Source: Planctomycetota bacterium
GTDB taxonomy: Bacteria > Planctomycetota > Planctomycetia > Pirellulales > Pirellulaceae
DNA length: 57,765 bases
Assembly (NCBI GenBank): GCA_963204965.1
Contig: CAUJKA010000164.1
Span: forward strand, 1-57,765
Reading direction: 5' to 3'
Numbering within the stretch: the stretch's first letter is position 1; every line of letters starts with the position of its first letter. The notes below the pieces were generated by a model. The model saw nothing but the letters and a program-made list of their open reading frames with translations. It was not told the origin of the DNA and did not search any database. Shown here piece by piece: positions 45,140-53,728 of this stretch. The translations under genes and the position numbers were made by a program.

Positions 45140-45162
45140 TCCCACCGGGCAAGCCGGTGGGA
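45140..45162. terminator. GC-rich hairpin in a convergent junction
   Basis: TCCCACCGG (45140-45148) pairs with CCGGTGGGA (45154-45162) around a GCAAG loop. There is no T-run. It lies between the convergent symporter and esterase genes and is a probable transcription-end or repeat element. Confidence 0.5.
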
Positions 45163-45207
45163 TTGGAAACTGAAGTCTGAAGCCTGAAGCAAGAAAAGAC
45201 AGCGGAC

Positions 45208-45224
45208 GGCACACGGAGTGTGCC
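45208..45224. terminator. Compact hairpin at the 3' end of the esterase gene
   Basis: GGCACAC (45208-45214) and GTGTGCC (45218-45224) form a perfect 7-bp stem with a GGA loop, only 5 bases past the esterase stop on the minus strand. Its position suggests an mRNA end structure. Its compact form also fits a dispersed repeat. Confidence 0.5.
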
Positions 45225-45229
45225 TGCTA

Positions 45230-47170
45230 CTAGCGCAGCTTCGCGAACGCATCGTACTCGGCGGTTGGTTCGCCAGTGGCGATTGCGGGTGCACGTGTAA
45301 GACAGGCTACTAATCCCGGTAGGTCCCAGTAACGGGAGGCGCCAGGCAACATGTTGGGATCTCGAATCGACTTGACGGTCGCGAATCGGAAATCGCTTCC
45401 GGCAATCTTCAGCTCGACCTTCGGAGCAGCCTTGCTGTTTTCTGCGGCCGATTGTTCGGAAATGAAAACAGCTGCTGCAGCCATCGCGCCGCTGGCCCCG
45501 CTACCTGAAAGTTCAATCTTGGCATCGGGATTTTGACTTTGCAGTTGCTCAATGGTTAGCGCCAGCTGTTGGGACTGCCTTGCAAATTGGCTGAGGTTGT
45601 AACCGTAGGTGTAACCCGCAGCCAATCGCTTGTACTGCACCAGCGGTTGCTCGCCGTCGACGGGTTGGTAGTTCCAGGCCTTATCACCAACTCGCACTGA
45701 GATGCTTGTTGGGCTGCCAGCGCCTTCAGTCAGTGCTACAGGTTGAGTCGGACGGGCGGCTCCGGTGGTCAGGCCCAACACAACTTTCCAGCCATCCTTG
45801 AGTGTCTTCGCGAGCTGAGTGTTTTGTTGCTTGTCGCCTTGCAGCATGCCTCTCATCTGCGCACCGACGACGTCAGACCAGAGCTTCATCAGCTTACGTT
45901 CGAACTCTTCGCCGCTTTCTGGCTTCGGATGATCGGCGTCAAAGACGGTTTGCTCTTTGGGAGTCAAGCGATGGAAGTCGGCTTCGAGAATCGGCTTTTT
46001 AAAGCCCAGTCCAAAATGATCATTCATCCACCCGTACATGGCTACGCGGCTGACGTGGTTGTAGTTGTGGCCAAAATGCAGCGATGGAAAAAGACTGACT
46101 TTGTCCTTGGCCCCATACATTTCGTAGATCTTTTGTAGCTGAGGGTACCCGTCGGTCGGCATCGTGCGAGTCCAGTCGTCTGCAGCCGTCATAGCAAGTG
46201 GTTTGGGCGCGAACAATGCGGCCATCTCGACATTGCCAGTACCAATTCGCAAAAGAGGACAGTTTTCACATACGCAGCCGCCTTGCATTCCCGTACTGAC
46301 CATCACCGCGGGGAAGGCAACGCTGATGCGAGGATCCAATGCAGCAGCGATAAACGACTGCGTTCCACCGCCGCTTGCGCCTGTGATGCCAATGCGATTG
46401 GCGTCGACTTCGGGAAGCGTGAGCAACATATCCAAGCTGCGCATCGATGCTAATGTTTGGAGTCCCATGATCGATTGCAGATGAGACTCAGCTAAGGGGC
46501 TGAACAACAACCATCCATCGGGTTTGACTTCACTCTCGATAGGTTGATTGGCAAAGCCATGAGACCGAGCGCTGGGGATCTGCTGACTATCTGCGTAACC
46601 GAGCATGTCATACATGTAGACGATACAACCCATCCGCGCCAGTTGAACGCAACGAGCTTGCAAGGGATTGATCGCGGCCGATTCAAATCGTTCGCCGCCC
46701 GAGGCCAATTGCTGAACTACATCATTGGCTTCGTAGAATCGACCATTGGCCCAGTGACCGTGTGGACAAAGAATGCCTGGAACCTTCTTGCCAGCAGGAA
46801 TGTTGCTGGGACGATAAAGCGTTCCTGTCACCATCAATCCTGGCAAGGACTCCATCGTGCAACTCTCGACGGTATATCCGTCCATCTCGCGGCGACCATA
46901 GATTTTCGGAGCCACGGGATCCAACTGTGGCATCGGCAAAAGCCCCACGGCCACGCGAAGTTGCAACCGCACTTGCTCGGCTCGTGCCTTCCAAGCTTCG
47001 ATCGATGGTGGCAGCGTCATTGGACAATGCGAGTCCAACGTGCGCATCGGATCGTCGGCAACGGCCGCATTGGACCAGCCCAAGTTTGTCAGTACAGCAA
47101 TGGTGCTGAGAAGCAAAAGGCTGAATAGTCTGCTTGTCGCAGAGAATGCGGATGGGTGGCGTTGGGTCAT
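45230..47170 (-). CDS. Secreted alpha/beta-hydrolase, acetyl-xylan-esterase-like
   Basis: The preferred start (47170, 'MTQRHPSAFSATS') gives 646 residues. The frame opens 10 codons earlier. A signal peptide follows ('LFSLLLLSTIAVLTNLGWSNAAVA'). The alpha/beta-hydrolase core has the nucleophile elbow 'GITGASGGGTQSF' (Ser in GxSGG) and a likely catalytic His in 'FPSLHFGHNYNH'. The upstream 'PGILCPHGHWANGRF' forms the oxyanion region. It resembles AXE1-type carbohydrate esterases of planctomycetes. The C-terminal 150 residues are an added domain of unknown role. It lies head-to-tail with the sulfatase gene, so the pair may remove acetyl and sulfate groups from an algal polysaccharide; that link is an inference. 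Confidence 0.82.
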   Translation of the reverse strand: MTQRHPSAFSATSRLFSLLLLSTIAVLTNLGWSNAAVADDPMRTLDSHCPMTLPPSIEAWKARAEQVRLQLRVAVGLLPMPQLDPVAPKIYGRREMDGYTVESCTMESLPGLMVTGTLYRPSNIPAGKKVPGILCPHGHWANGRFYEANDVVQQLASGGERFESAAINPLQARCVQLARMGCIVYMYDMLGYADSQQIPSARSHGFANQPIESEVKPDGWLLFSPLAESHLQSIMGLQTLASMRSLDMLLTLPEVDANRIGITGASGGGTQSFIAAALDPRISVAFPAVMVSTGMQGGCVCENCPLLRIGTGNVEMAALFAPKPLAMTAADDWTRTMPTDGYPQLQKIYEMYGAKDKVSLFPSLHFGHNYNHVSRVAMYGWMNDHFGLGFKKPILEADFHRLTPKEQTVFDADHPKPESGEEFERKLMKLWSDVVGAQMRGMLQGDKQQNTQLAKTLKDGWKVVLGLTTGAARPTQPVALTEGAGSPTSISVRVGDKAWNYQPVDGEQPLVQYKRLAAGYTYGYNLSQFARQSQQLALTIEQLQSQNPDAKIELSGSGASGAMAAAAVFISEQSAAENSKAAPKVELKIAGSDFRFATVKSIRDPNMLPGASRYWDLPGLVACLTRAPAIATGEPTAEYDAFAKLR

Positions 47171-47318
47171 GGTGACTCTCGGAGGGAGGATGATAAGCAA
47201 AGGTGAGGGGCTTCAGTTTAAACCAAGCCCAAGGGGAAATACACTGTACGAGCCAAGCTCTGGAGGATTCGATGAACAGAAAATACCTCTGGCACGAACT
47301 CAGCTTCAACTAGAGTGC

Positions 47319-48719
47319 TTATGGAAGAGTCCCTGCGGGACGATTCTCTTTTCCTTCGACTTTGTTCAAGCTATCGCCCAGTTCTGTTCGCATTGTGGCG
47401 GCAAGGGCTTGCAATTGCTGGACCACGGCCGGATTCTGCTCAGCCACATTGGTCGATTCGCCGATGTCAGTGTCGAGATTGTAAAGCTCCAGTTCGCACT
47501 TTTTGTCGATGTAATTCGCTGGTGTTCCGCCCGTTCCGCCGCCAGCTTTTAGAGACCGATAGCTATGTGGAAAATGTAGCTTCCAAGCGCCACTACGAAC
47601 CGCTTGCAGTTCTTTGTTCCAGTAATAGTAGTAGGCTTCGTGCGGGCTCTTGGATTGCGTGCCATTCAATAGCGGCCATAGACTCTTGCCATCGATCTTC
47701 CGTTCTGGCAACTTGGCTCCAGTGATTTCGGCAATGGTTGGAAGTACATCAATGGTTCCGGAGATTGCATCGCTTGAGCTGCCTGCTGCGATCTTTCCAG
47801 GCCAGTAAACGATCGAAGGTTCGCGAACGCCACCTTCCCATGTTGTGCCTTTGCCTTCGCGAAGTGGTCCAGCCGATCCAGCATGATCGCCATACGATAG
47901 CCACGGGCCATTGTCGGAAGTGAACCAGACTAAGGTATTGTCCGACAGGCCTTCTGCCTTGAGTGTTTCCAGTACGCGGCCGACGCTCGAGTCCACCTCA
48001 GCGATGACATCATGAAACAGGCCGCGACCGGTCTTGTTCTCAAACTCTTCTGAGACAAACAAGGGAACGTGAGGCATGCTGAAGGGCATGTAGACAAAGA
48101 ACGGCTTGTCCTTGCTCTGCTTGATAAACGAGATGGCATTTTGGGTAGCCATCTTCGTAAGCGATCGTTGGTCCTCTGCGGTCACGTCGGCATCAACGAC
48201 TTCATTGCCGTTGAACATGGGTAGAGCAGGGTAGCTCTTGGACGTTGGGTGACTGGGCCACATATCGTTGGAGTAAGGCAAGCCATGAAAGCGATCAAAG
48301 CCATGATTGAGCGGCAGTCCTGCACCTCGATCTCCCAAGTGCCACTTGCCGAAGATCGCTGTCGCATAACCTGCTGTCTTCAGCATCTCAGCGATCGTTG
48401 TCTCTTCGGGATTCAAGCAGGTTTTCGATCCTGGGCCCAATGCGCCAAGGATACCGATACGAACGTTATAACACCCGGTGAGCAATGAACTGCGCGACGC
48501 GCTACAGACGGCTTGCGAAGCATAGAAGCTTGTTAATCGCATGCCTTGGCTGGCCATTTTGTCGAGATTCGGTGTCGACATCTGCTTGCCACCAAAGCAG
48601 TTTAGATCAGTGTAGCCAAGGTCGTCCGCAAAAAAGACGATCACATTGGGCTTGGACTGTGCGACAACGGATGAACCGACTAGACAGAAAACGAATAACA
48701 AGAGATTTCGCAGCGTCAT
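47319..48719 (-). CDS. Secreted type I (arylsulfatase A-like) sulfatase
   Basis: The 466-residue protein has a signal peptide ('LRNLLLFVFCLVGSSVVAQ'). The metal-site start is 'PNVIVFFADDLGYTDLNCFG' (Asp-Asp). The catalytic Cys72 in 'VCSASRSSLLTG' is converted to formylglycine by a maturation enzyme, followed by Arg76. 'FGKWHLGD' carries the conserved Lys and His, and 'VWFTSDNGPWLSYGDHAGSAGPLREGKGTTWEGGVREPSIVYWPG' is the late Asp-Asn and Lys motif. It hydrolyses sulfate esters, probably from marine or algal polysaccharides, outside the cytoplasm. The esterase gene lies 119 bases (from 47170-47319 region) downstream on the same strand. Confidence 0.93.
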   Translation of the reverse strand: MTLRNLLLFVFCLVGSSVVAQSKPNVIVFFADDLGYTDLNCFGGKQMSTPNLDKMASQGMRLTSFYASQAVCSASRSSLLTGCYNVRIGILGALGPGSKTCLNPEETTIAEMLKTAGYATAIFGKWHLGDRGAGLPLNHGFDRFHGLPYSNDMWPSHPTSKSYPALPMFNGNEVVDADVTAEDQRSLTKMATQNAISFIKQSKDKPFFVYMPFSMPHVPLFVSEEFENKTGRGLFHDVIAEVDSSVGRVLETLKAEGLSDNTLVWFTSDNGPWLSYGDHAGSAGPLREGKGTTWEGGVREPSIVYWPGKIAAGSSSDAISGTIDVLPTIAEITGAKLPERKIDGKSLWPLLNGTQSKSPHEAYYYYWNKELQAVRSGAWKLHFPHSYRSLKAGGGTGGTPANYIDKKCELELYNLDTDIGESTNVAEQNPAVVQQLQALAATMRTELGDSLNKVEGKENRPAGTLP

Positions 48720-48809
48720 GATGAAGACTTTTTAGGGTAGGATGAGTTTCGGTGGGAGACAGTCTGCTCGACGATCATTTTAAGCTTAAGTCCAGGCTGA
48801 GAGGACGCC

Positions 48810-49466
48810 GTGCCGAAAATTCTACTGTTGACTGGAATGACGCCCGATCCGCGGATCTTTGAGCGATTGCTTCCGCTGCTTCCTACGGCCGTAGTGGTTG
48901 ATTGGATTCCTCCCAATTCCAACGAATCGATTGTGTCGTACGCTGATAGACTCAGTCGCACGATTGTCAATGACCAGCCAACTATAGTCTGTGGCGTATC
49001 GTTTGGTGGCATTGTGGCTCGCGAACTTGCAAGTTGTTTAGATGCCCGAGCTTGTGTGCTCGTTTCGTCGGTACGATCTCCTAGCGAACTGCCGCCCTGG
49101 TATCGATGTTTTCGCGCGATGCCTCCACGGTTTGCTGAATCCATAATGAAGATTGTCGGCGAAGTAGCCGCCCGATGGCCGCGAAAGTTTAGGTTCGCCT
49201 CAACGTGGCGACTACGCAAGCTAAACGGGACTTCTGGCGATTGGTATCGGTGGGCTACCGCGGCAGTGTTGAATTGGACTCCATCTCAAGGAACGGAACG
49301 AGTGCCGGTTATTCACATTCATGGTGATCGTGACTCGACGTTTCCAATTCGCTACACTCAGGCAGATCGAATCGTTCGTGGTGGTGGGCACATTTTGCCT
49401 CTGACGAATTGCACGGAGGTTGCCGAGATTCTCCTGGGGCTGGCAGCGGAGCATTCCGCAGCATGA
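48810..49466 (+). CDS. Small alpha/beta-hydrolase
   Basis: The 218-residue protein starts with GTG, and an 'agagga' lies just upstream. It has no signal peptide. The nucleophile elbow is 'VCGVSFGGIVARELAS' (Ser in GxSxG), with the late 'VIHIHGDRDSTFPIRYTQADRIVRGGGHILPLTNCTEVAEILL' carrying the acid (Asp) and His of the triad. The small lid region gives no substrate clue. It is the first gene of a short same-strand group (with the lipoprotein at 49505 and the small membrane protein at 50092) and is divergent from the sulfatase. Confidence 0.82.
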   Translation: MPKILLLTGMTPDPRIFERLLPLLPTAVVVDWIPPNSNESIVSYADRLSRTIVNDQPTIVCGVSFGGIVARELASCLDARACVLVSSVRSPSELPPWYRCFRAMPPRFAESIMKIVGEVAARWPRKFRFASTWRLRKLNGTSGDWYRWATAAVLNWTPSQGTERVPVIHIHGDRDSTFPIRYTQADRIVRGGGHILPLTNCTEVAEILLGLAAEHSAA

Positions 49467-49504
49467 TGGTTGCGGGTCGATTACGAACTTTTACGGAGCT
49501 CAAG

Positions 49505-50083
49505 ATGCGCAGACTTTTCTTATCCATCGCCGCTCTCATTCTGACGCTTAGTGGCTGTGAGTTCTACATGTCTGGCGGAGCGTCGCATATGGAATCGATT
49601 ATCGAACAAGGGTCGAATCGGGATTTTGGACTAGCTGGTTCATGGGTGTCGATCAGCGATAATGAACGCACCGATCCTGCCGAGCAAATCGTAATCAAGA
49701 TTGCCGGAGAAAAGGATTATCGAGTTAGCGTGACTTCGGGTGCTGATCCTCTTTCGCAATTTCAAGTTGCTGAGTTCCGTGTGACGGAAGTTTCCCCAGA
49801 ATCCTCCTACGCCATTGTCGAAGTCGATTGGAATCTTCCCAATTCGAAACCCGTACGGAAATTGGGTTACTTCGAAGTTCGCAAAGATGAACTTTACCTT
49901 TGGGCAGTTGATGGTCGAAAGCTTGGAGTGCATCTTTTCAATGACGGTGTCAATGCAGTGATCGAGCACACCGGCTCATCTTCTGTTATCCGCTGTGATC
50001 AAGGAAAGCTACTTGAAACACTCAAGAAACACTCGCGAGAGATGGTGCATCCACCGAAGAGATTTAAGCGGAAAATGGACTAA
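49505..50083 (+). CDS. Lipoprotein of unknown function
   Basis: The chosen start (49505) gives 192 residues. The frame opens upstream at 49409, but a GGAG sits 6 bases before this ATG and a lipoprotein signal begins right there ('MRRLFLSIAALILTLSGC', acylated Cys18). The mature part is a beta-rich domain ('LAGSWVSISDN', 'DPAEQIVIKIAGEKDYRVSV', 'YAIVEVDWNLPNSKPVRKLGYFEVRKDELYLWAVDGRKLGVHLF') of a lipocalin-like kind. It lies 38 bases after the hydrolase stop and 8 before the next gene, so an operon is likely. Confidence 0.75.
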   Translation: MRRLFLSIAALILTLSGCEFYMSGGASHMESIIEQGSNRDFGLAGSWVSISDNERTDPAEQIVIKIAGEKDYRVSVTSGADPLSQFQVAEFRVTEVSPESSYAIVEVDWNLPNSKPVRKLGYFEVRKDELYLWAVDGRKLGVHLFNDGVNAVIEHTGSSSVIRCDQGKLLETLKKHSREMVHPPKRFKRKMD

Positions 50084-50091
50084 GGTCGATT

Positions 50092-50481
50092 GTGAAGTTC
50101 TCAATCAAGCGATTACTCTACTTCACAGCAGCTATGGGCCTGTTGTTGGCATGGTTAGTTCGTCCCGAGATGGAATCCAAAAAGTTCAGTAGTCTCTTCC
50201 AAAACGGTCAACGTTCATTGCTCAACGTAGAAGTTGAAAGGTTGGGAGAGTTTCTACATCTTTTCACAGATGCCAATATGAAGAACTCACGAGTGGAATA
50301 CTCGGAATGGACGTTCGAACAGCTGATCTGCGGCTATCGCCGTGTCACTATCTCTGTCCCCTTTGAAGCAGTCGATCACTCGGGTGGTTATCAAATTGAA
50401 GTGCAGATCGGAGTTTTCAGAAATCGAGTGTTGAGCATCACTGAGCCGGGACATCCGCCATTTGATCCAGATAAGTTGTGA
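50092..50481 (+). CDS. Small membrane-anchored protein
   Basis: The 129-residue protein starts with GTG, 8 bases after the lipoprotein stop. An N-terminal anchor ('FSIKRLLYFTAAMGLLLAWLV') is followed by a polar domain of about 95 residues ('FEQLICGYRRVTISVPFEAVDHSGGYQIEVQIGVFRNRVLSI'). Its anchor is similar in kind to that of the protein at 17733-18233. No family recognised. It is the last gene of the hydrolase-lipoprotein group. Confidence 0.65.
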   Translation: MKFSIKRLLYFTAAMGLLLAWLVRPEMESKKFSSLFQNGQRSLLNVEVERLGEFLHLFTDANMKNSRVEYSEWTFEQLICGYRRVTISVPFEAVDHSGGYQIEVQIGVFRNRVLSITEPGHPPFDPDKL

Positions 50482-50503
50482 GATGGTTGGGTTGTTAAGG
50501 TGA

Positions 50504-50528
50504 AAATTCACTGGCTACGAGTGAATTT
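50504..50528 (+). terminator. Weak hairpin after the small membrane protein
   Basis: AAATTCAC (50504-50511) pairs with GTGAATTT (50521-50528) around a 9-base loop, 22 bases past the stop codon. It is followed by only a short pyrimidine run. A possible terminator for the three-gene group. Confidence 0.4.
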
Positions 50529-50773
50529 CTTAATCCGAAAGCTAGGTTGTTGGCAGGTCACCAAGCTTGTTTCAATCTATTTTGCCTGCCCTTGGCCTCA
50601 AAGCATTAGCCAGAGTAATGGCCTGCTGAGTATAATAGACCCAGCCGGTGCAAAATCTCCGGTTCAACCCGCCTGTTCCTTGACGAATCCTTTGATTGTG
50701 AGGAACATTTTACCCACCACGTACGTCCTGTTTCGGAGTCGCAACGCTGCTCCGTATCTCGTTGGAGAAGAAG

Positions 50774-51562
50774 ATGAAGAGATCCTACCTAATTACAACT
50801 TTGGCGATGCTGCTTAGCAGCGTTTCGACCATCGCTTTGGCTCAGAATACCGCAACACTCAAGATGAAGATCGTCGTCGATGGCAAGGCTCCTGCTCCTC
50901 AGCCCATCGCTAACGTTGCCGATGCTTTCTGTGCCATGAATGGCGGACCAATATCCGACAAACTATTGGTGAGCGAAAAAGGTGAGCTGGCGAACTTTGT
51001 CGTTATGTTCGACGAAGAGAAGAGCAAGCTAAAGGTTCCTGCCGAACTGCAGAAGTCTCCCGAAGCGACTCACGTACTAGACAATACCAAATGTCTATTC
51101 GTTCCCAAAGTGATTGTGGCGCGGCCTGGGCAGACCATCACGGTCAAGAACAGCGATCAGACTGGTCACAATGCCAACTTCAAAATGCTCAAGAACGAGC
51201 AGAAGAATATCCTTGTACCTGCCGGACAGTCCAAAGATTACAAGTTGGACCCGACATTGGTTGAGCCGGCCGCGATGCCAATTAGCTGCGATATTCACCC
51301 TTGGATGAGTGCACACGTCATCGTTAAGCCGCACCCGTACGTCAGCGTGAGTGCTGCAGATGGTACAATCGAGATTAAGGACTTGCCGGTTGGAGACGGA
51401 GCTACTTTCCGCGTTTGGCACGATGCATGTGGAGCGATCAACGAATTGAACGTCAATGGTAAAGCACAAAAGCTGACTCGCAATCGTTGGGATATCGAAC
51501 TCAAGCCCGGCATGAACGACTTAGGCGTAGTCAAGTTGGACGTCAAAGTGCTTAAGCCATAG
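50774..51562 (+). CDS. Secreted blue-copper-like (cupredoxin-type) protein
   Basis: The chosen ATG (50774) gives 262 residues. A TTG at 50762 is in frame, but a GGAG lies 6 bases upstream of the ATG, and the signal peptide begins there ('MKRSYLITTLAMLLSSVSTIALA'). The domain has a plastocyanin-like copper-site pattern: His132 ('QTGHNAN'), Cys172, His175 and Met178 in 'SCDIHPWM'. This type is annotated as methylamine-utilisation-like in planctomycetes. A C-terminal Ig-like segment follows ('DLPVGDGATFRVWHDACG'). It probably carries electrons or copper in the periplasm. No dehydrogenase gene is adjacent. A strong terminator follows. Confidence 0.82.
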   Translation: MKRSYLITTLAMLLSSVSTIALAQNTATLKMKIVVDGKAPAPQPIANVADAFCAMNGGPISDKLLVSEKGELANFVVMFDEEKSKLKVPAELQKSPEATHVLDNTKCLFVPKVIVARPGQTITVKNSDQTGHNANFKMLKNEQKNILVPAGQSKDYKLDPTLVEPAAMPISCDIHPWMSAHVIVKPHPYVSVSAADGTIEIKDLPVGDGATFRVWHDACGAINELNVNGKAQKLTRNRWDIELKPGMNDLGVVKLDVKVLKP

Positions 51563-51594
51563 TTCTACTTGGGCTCCGAATTTACAGTAATTCC

Positions 51595-51634
51595 ACAAGG
51601 GAGGTTTGCCACGCGAACCTCCCTTGTTTGTTTT
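51595..51634 (+). terminator. Strong Rho-independent terminator
   Basis: ACAAGGGAGGTT (51595-51606) and AACCTCCCTTGT (51616-51627) form a perfect 12-bp stem with a 9-base loop, followed by TTGTTTTG. It ends the copper-protein transcript 33 bases after its stop and lies just before the RlaP-like gene start. Confidence 0.85.
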
Positions 51635-51648
51635 GAATCCATGAACTT

Positions 51649-52596
51649 ATGGCCGCACTTTTTTCTGTTGGAACTCAAGTCGTACTGCTCGAGGCAATTC
51701 AGGATGCCTCCGGAGGCGTTCGTTATCCGCGCGGTGCGGTCGCTATTGTGATCGAGGCGTTTTCCGCCAACGACAGCAAGGTAGGTTCGTACCGATTGAG
51801 ATTCGCTGATCAAGCAGTCGAGACGGTAGCGGGAAGCAGGCTGACCTCTCTGGCCAAGTTCCAGTCTGATCAAACGCAGCCCGCCGAAGCGTCCTATCAG
51901 CTTGGCGGTCGCGGCGAGCTTTTTGAGCGAGTTATTCTGCAATGCGTCATCGGTTCGCAAGCTTATGGACTTGCCACGGATGCCTCAGATGTTGATCGCC
52001 GCGGATGTTACCTGGCTCCGTCGGATTTGCAATGGTCGATTTGGGGTGCGCCGGAACAATTGGAACTACATGAAACTCAGGAATGTTACTGGGAGGTCCA
52101 AAAGCTGATTGTCCTTGGGCTCAAAGCAAATCCTAGCGTTCTGGAGTGCTTGTACTCGCCGATCGTAGAGCGAGTGACGCCGCTTGGGCAAGAGCTGTTG
52201 GATGCGCGTGAGATCTTTCTATCTCAGTTGGTCTATCAGACTTTTAATGGCTACGTAATGAGTCAGTTTAAACGGATGCAGATCGACATTCGCAATCGAG
52301 GCGAGGTGCGTTGGAAGCATGTGATGCACCTACTGCGTTTGTTGCACTCGGGTATTCAAACGCTCGAGCAGGGTTTTGTTCCCGTGCTTGTCCAAGAAGA
52401 CCTTCGCGAGCGACTGCTGGCTATCAAGCGAGGCGAGATCGCTTGGGAGGAAACTGAACGCTGGCGAAAAGAGTTACATCGACAGTTTGATCGAGCGGCT
52501 CGCACTACTCGCTTGCCCGAAAAGCCTGACTACACTAAGGCCAACCAGTTGCTGATACACGCCCGACGTTCGGCACTTGCGGTTGAGTTGCCTTGA
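51649..52596 (+). CDS. RlaP-like nucleotidyltransferase (PF10127-type) with N-terminal SH3-like domain
   Basis: The protein has 315 residues. The pol-beta-type nucleotidyltransferase core begins near 98: Gly102-Ser103 in 'GSQAYGLATDASDVDRRG', with the metal-binding Asp114 and Asp116, then 'YWEVQKLIVLGLKANPSVLECLYSP' and 'NGYVMSQFKRM', all typical of the RlaP family ('RNA ligase-associated pol-beta'). RlaP proteins are placed in RNA-repair settings from genome context. Residues 1-70 look like a small all-beta, SH3-like domain ('GTQVVLLEAIQ', 'YPRGAVAIVIEAFS', 'SYRLRFADQAVETVAGSRL'). No RNA ligase lies beside it; the DNA ligase-like gene is about 42 kb away. The nucleotide and target are unknown. 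Confidence 0.85.
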   Translation: MAALFSVGTQVVLLEAIQDASGGVRYPRGAVAIVIEAFSANDSKVGSYRLRFADQAVETVAGSRLTSLAKFQSDQTQPAEASYQLGGRGELFERVILQCVIGSQAYGLATDASDVDRRGCYLAPSDLQWSIWGAPEQLELHETQECYWEVQKLIVLGLKANPSVLECLYSPIVERVTPLGQELLDAREIFLSQLVYQTFNGYVMSQFKRMQIDIRNRGEVRWKHVMHLLRLLHSGIQTLEQGFVPVLVQEDLRERLLAIKRGEIAWEETERWRKELHRQFDRAARTTRLPEKPDYTKANQLLIHARRSALAVELP

Positions 52597-52603
52597 GTAT
52601 TGT

Positions 52604-53728
52604 CTACTTCATCCGTCGAGCGATTGCTTCGAGTTCGCGACTGCCTGCATTGTTGAGCAAAGCTTGAGCCAGTTCGCCTTCGATCAGCGGCAATAGTTCC
52701 ACTTGCAACAGTCGTGTACGAGTCGCTGCACTTGTGGAAGCTTGGTCGCTTGCAGGTTCGCTCTCCGCAAGAATTGGTGCAGCGGTGAGTAGCTTTTGGC
52801 AGATGAGGAAGTCGAGTGCTGAACGCACGTGATGCACGGGGACTTGCATATCTAATAGGCGGCGTAAAGCGTCGGCCGTACTGCGCGCGTGCATGGTTGA
52901 GATCACGAGTTGGCCGGTCATGGCAGCTTGAAAGACGACTCGGGCCGTCTCGTCATCGCGTATTTCACCGACTAATAGAACCTCAGGATCTTGTCGCAGT
53001 ACAGCTTTCAGTCCATCGGCCCAGGAGTATCCCGTGCTGATGCTGATCTGAGATTGAGCCACGCCCACAATCTCGGATTCGACTGGATCTTCCAAGCTTA
53101 CAATACTGCGAGTGCGACATTGATTGCTGATCAAGTGTCTCAAACAGGCATATGCGGTTGTAGTTTTTCCAGAACCGGCAGGGCCTGTGATTAGGACGAC
53201 ACCTGAGGCCTGCTGTAGAGCGGCGAACAATCGATCGATGGCTTCTGGTGGTAGGCCAAGATCTTCCGGCAACCACTGCACGGCTTGTTTGCCCGCTAAG
53301 CGAATCACCACACGCTCGCCGTGTACGAGCGGCAATGTGCCGACTCGAGCTTCCACCTGTCCGCTGGTTGTTGCCAGCGTCATTCGTCCTTCTTGAGGAA
53401 CGTCTGAGCGGTAGCTAACCATACGAGCCAGAGCTTTGATCCGCGAAAGAACTTGAGTGCTCTTGCCGTCGGGGATTTTGGCGAGTTCGACCAATTGTCC
53501 TTGAACTCGCCAACGCAGAGTGATGGTGTTATCTGAAAGTTCCAAATGGACATCGCTGGCACCCACTAGTGCTGCGCCGGCCATCAACCGATCGAGTACC
53601 GTAGTTGCATAACTTTCCGACGCGGGGTTGAGCGTAGCGAAGCCGAAGTTGGGTAGCGTTTCATTCACAACTGAGATTGCCAATTGGCTGCTAGAACTTG
53701 CGAGACTTCGAATTTGTAGCTGAGTCAC
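52604..53728 (-). CDS. Short GspE/PilB-type secretion or pilus ATPase
   Basis: The protein has 374 residues. It has the central part of a type II secretion/type IV pilus ATPase: the N2-domain 'ASDVHLELSDNTITLRWRVQGQL', Walker A 'GPAGSGKTTTAYA', Asp box 'SLEDPVES', Walker B 'VLLVGEIRDDETARVVFQAAMTGQLVISTMHARS' with the His box. It lacks the long N-terminal MshEN/N1 domain and the four-Cys zinc motif of full-length GspE. No pilin or secretin genes lie nearby. Its first 38 bases overlap the end of the upstream Pro/Gly-rich protein gene, indicating coupling. Confidence 0.85.
   Translation of the reverse strand: MTQLQIRSLASSSSQLAISVVNETLPNFGFATLNPASESYATTVLDRLMAGAALVGASDVHLELSDNTITLRWRVQGQLVELAKIPDGKSTQVLSRIKALARMVSYRSDVPQEGRMTLATTSGQVEARVGTLPLVHGERVVIRLAGKQAVQWLPEDLGLPPEAIDRLFAALQQASGVVLITGPAGSGKTTTAYACLRHLISNQCRTRSIVSLEDPVESEIVGVAQSQISISTGYSWADGLKAVLRQDPEVLLVGEIRDDETARVVFQAAMTGQLVISTMHARSTADALRRLLDMQVPVHHVRSALDFLICQKLLTAAPILAESEPASDQASTSAATRTRLLQVELLPLIEGELAQALLNNAGSRELEAIARRMK

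Noticed and set aside
48716..49219. 167-codon minus-strand frame
   Set aside because: It is the antisense shadow of the alpha/beta-hydrolase gene, with no domain.
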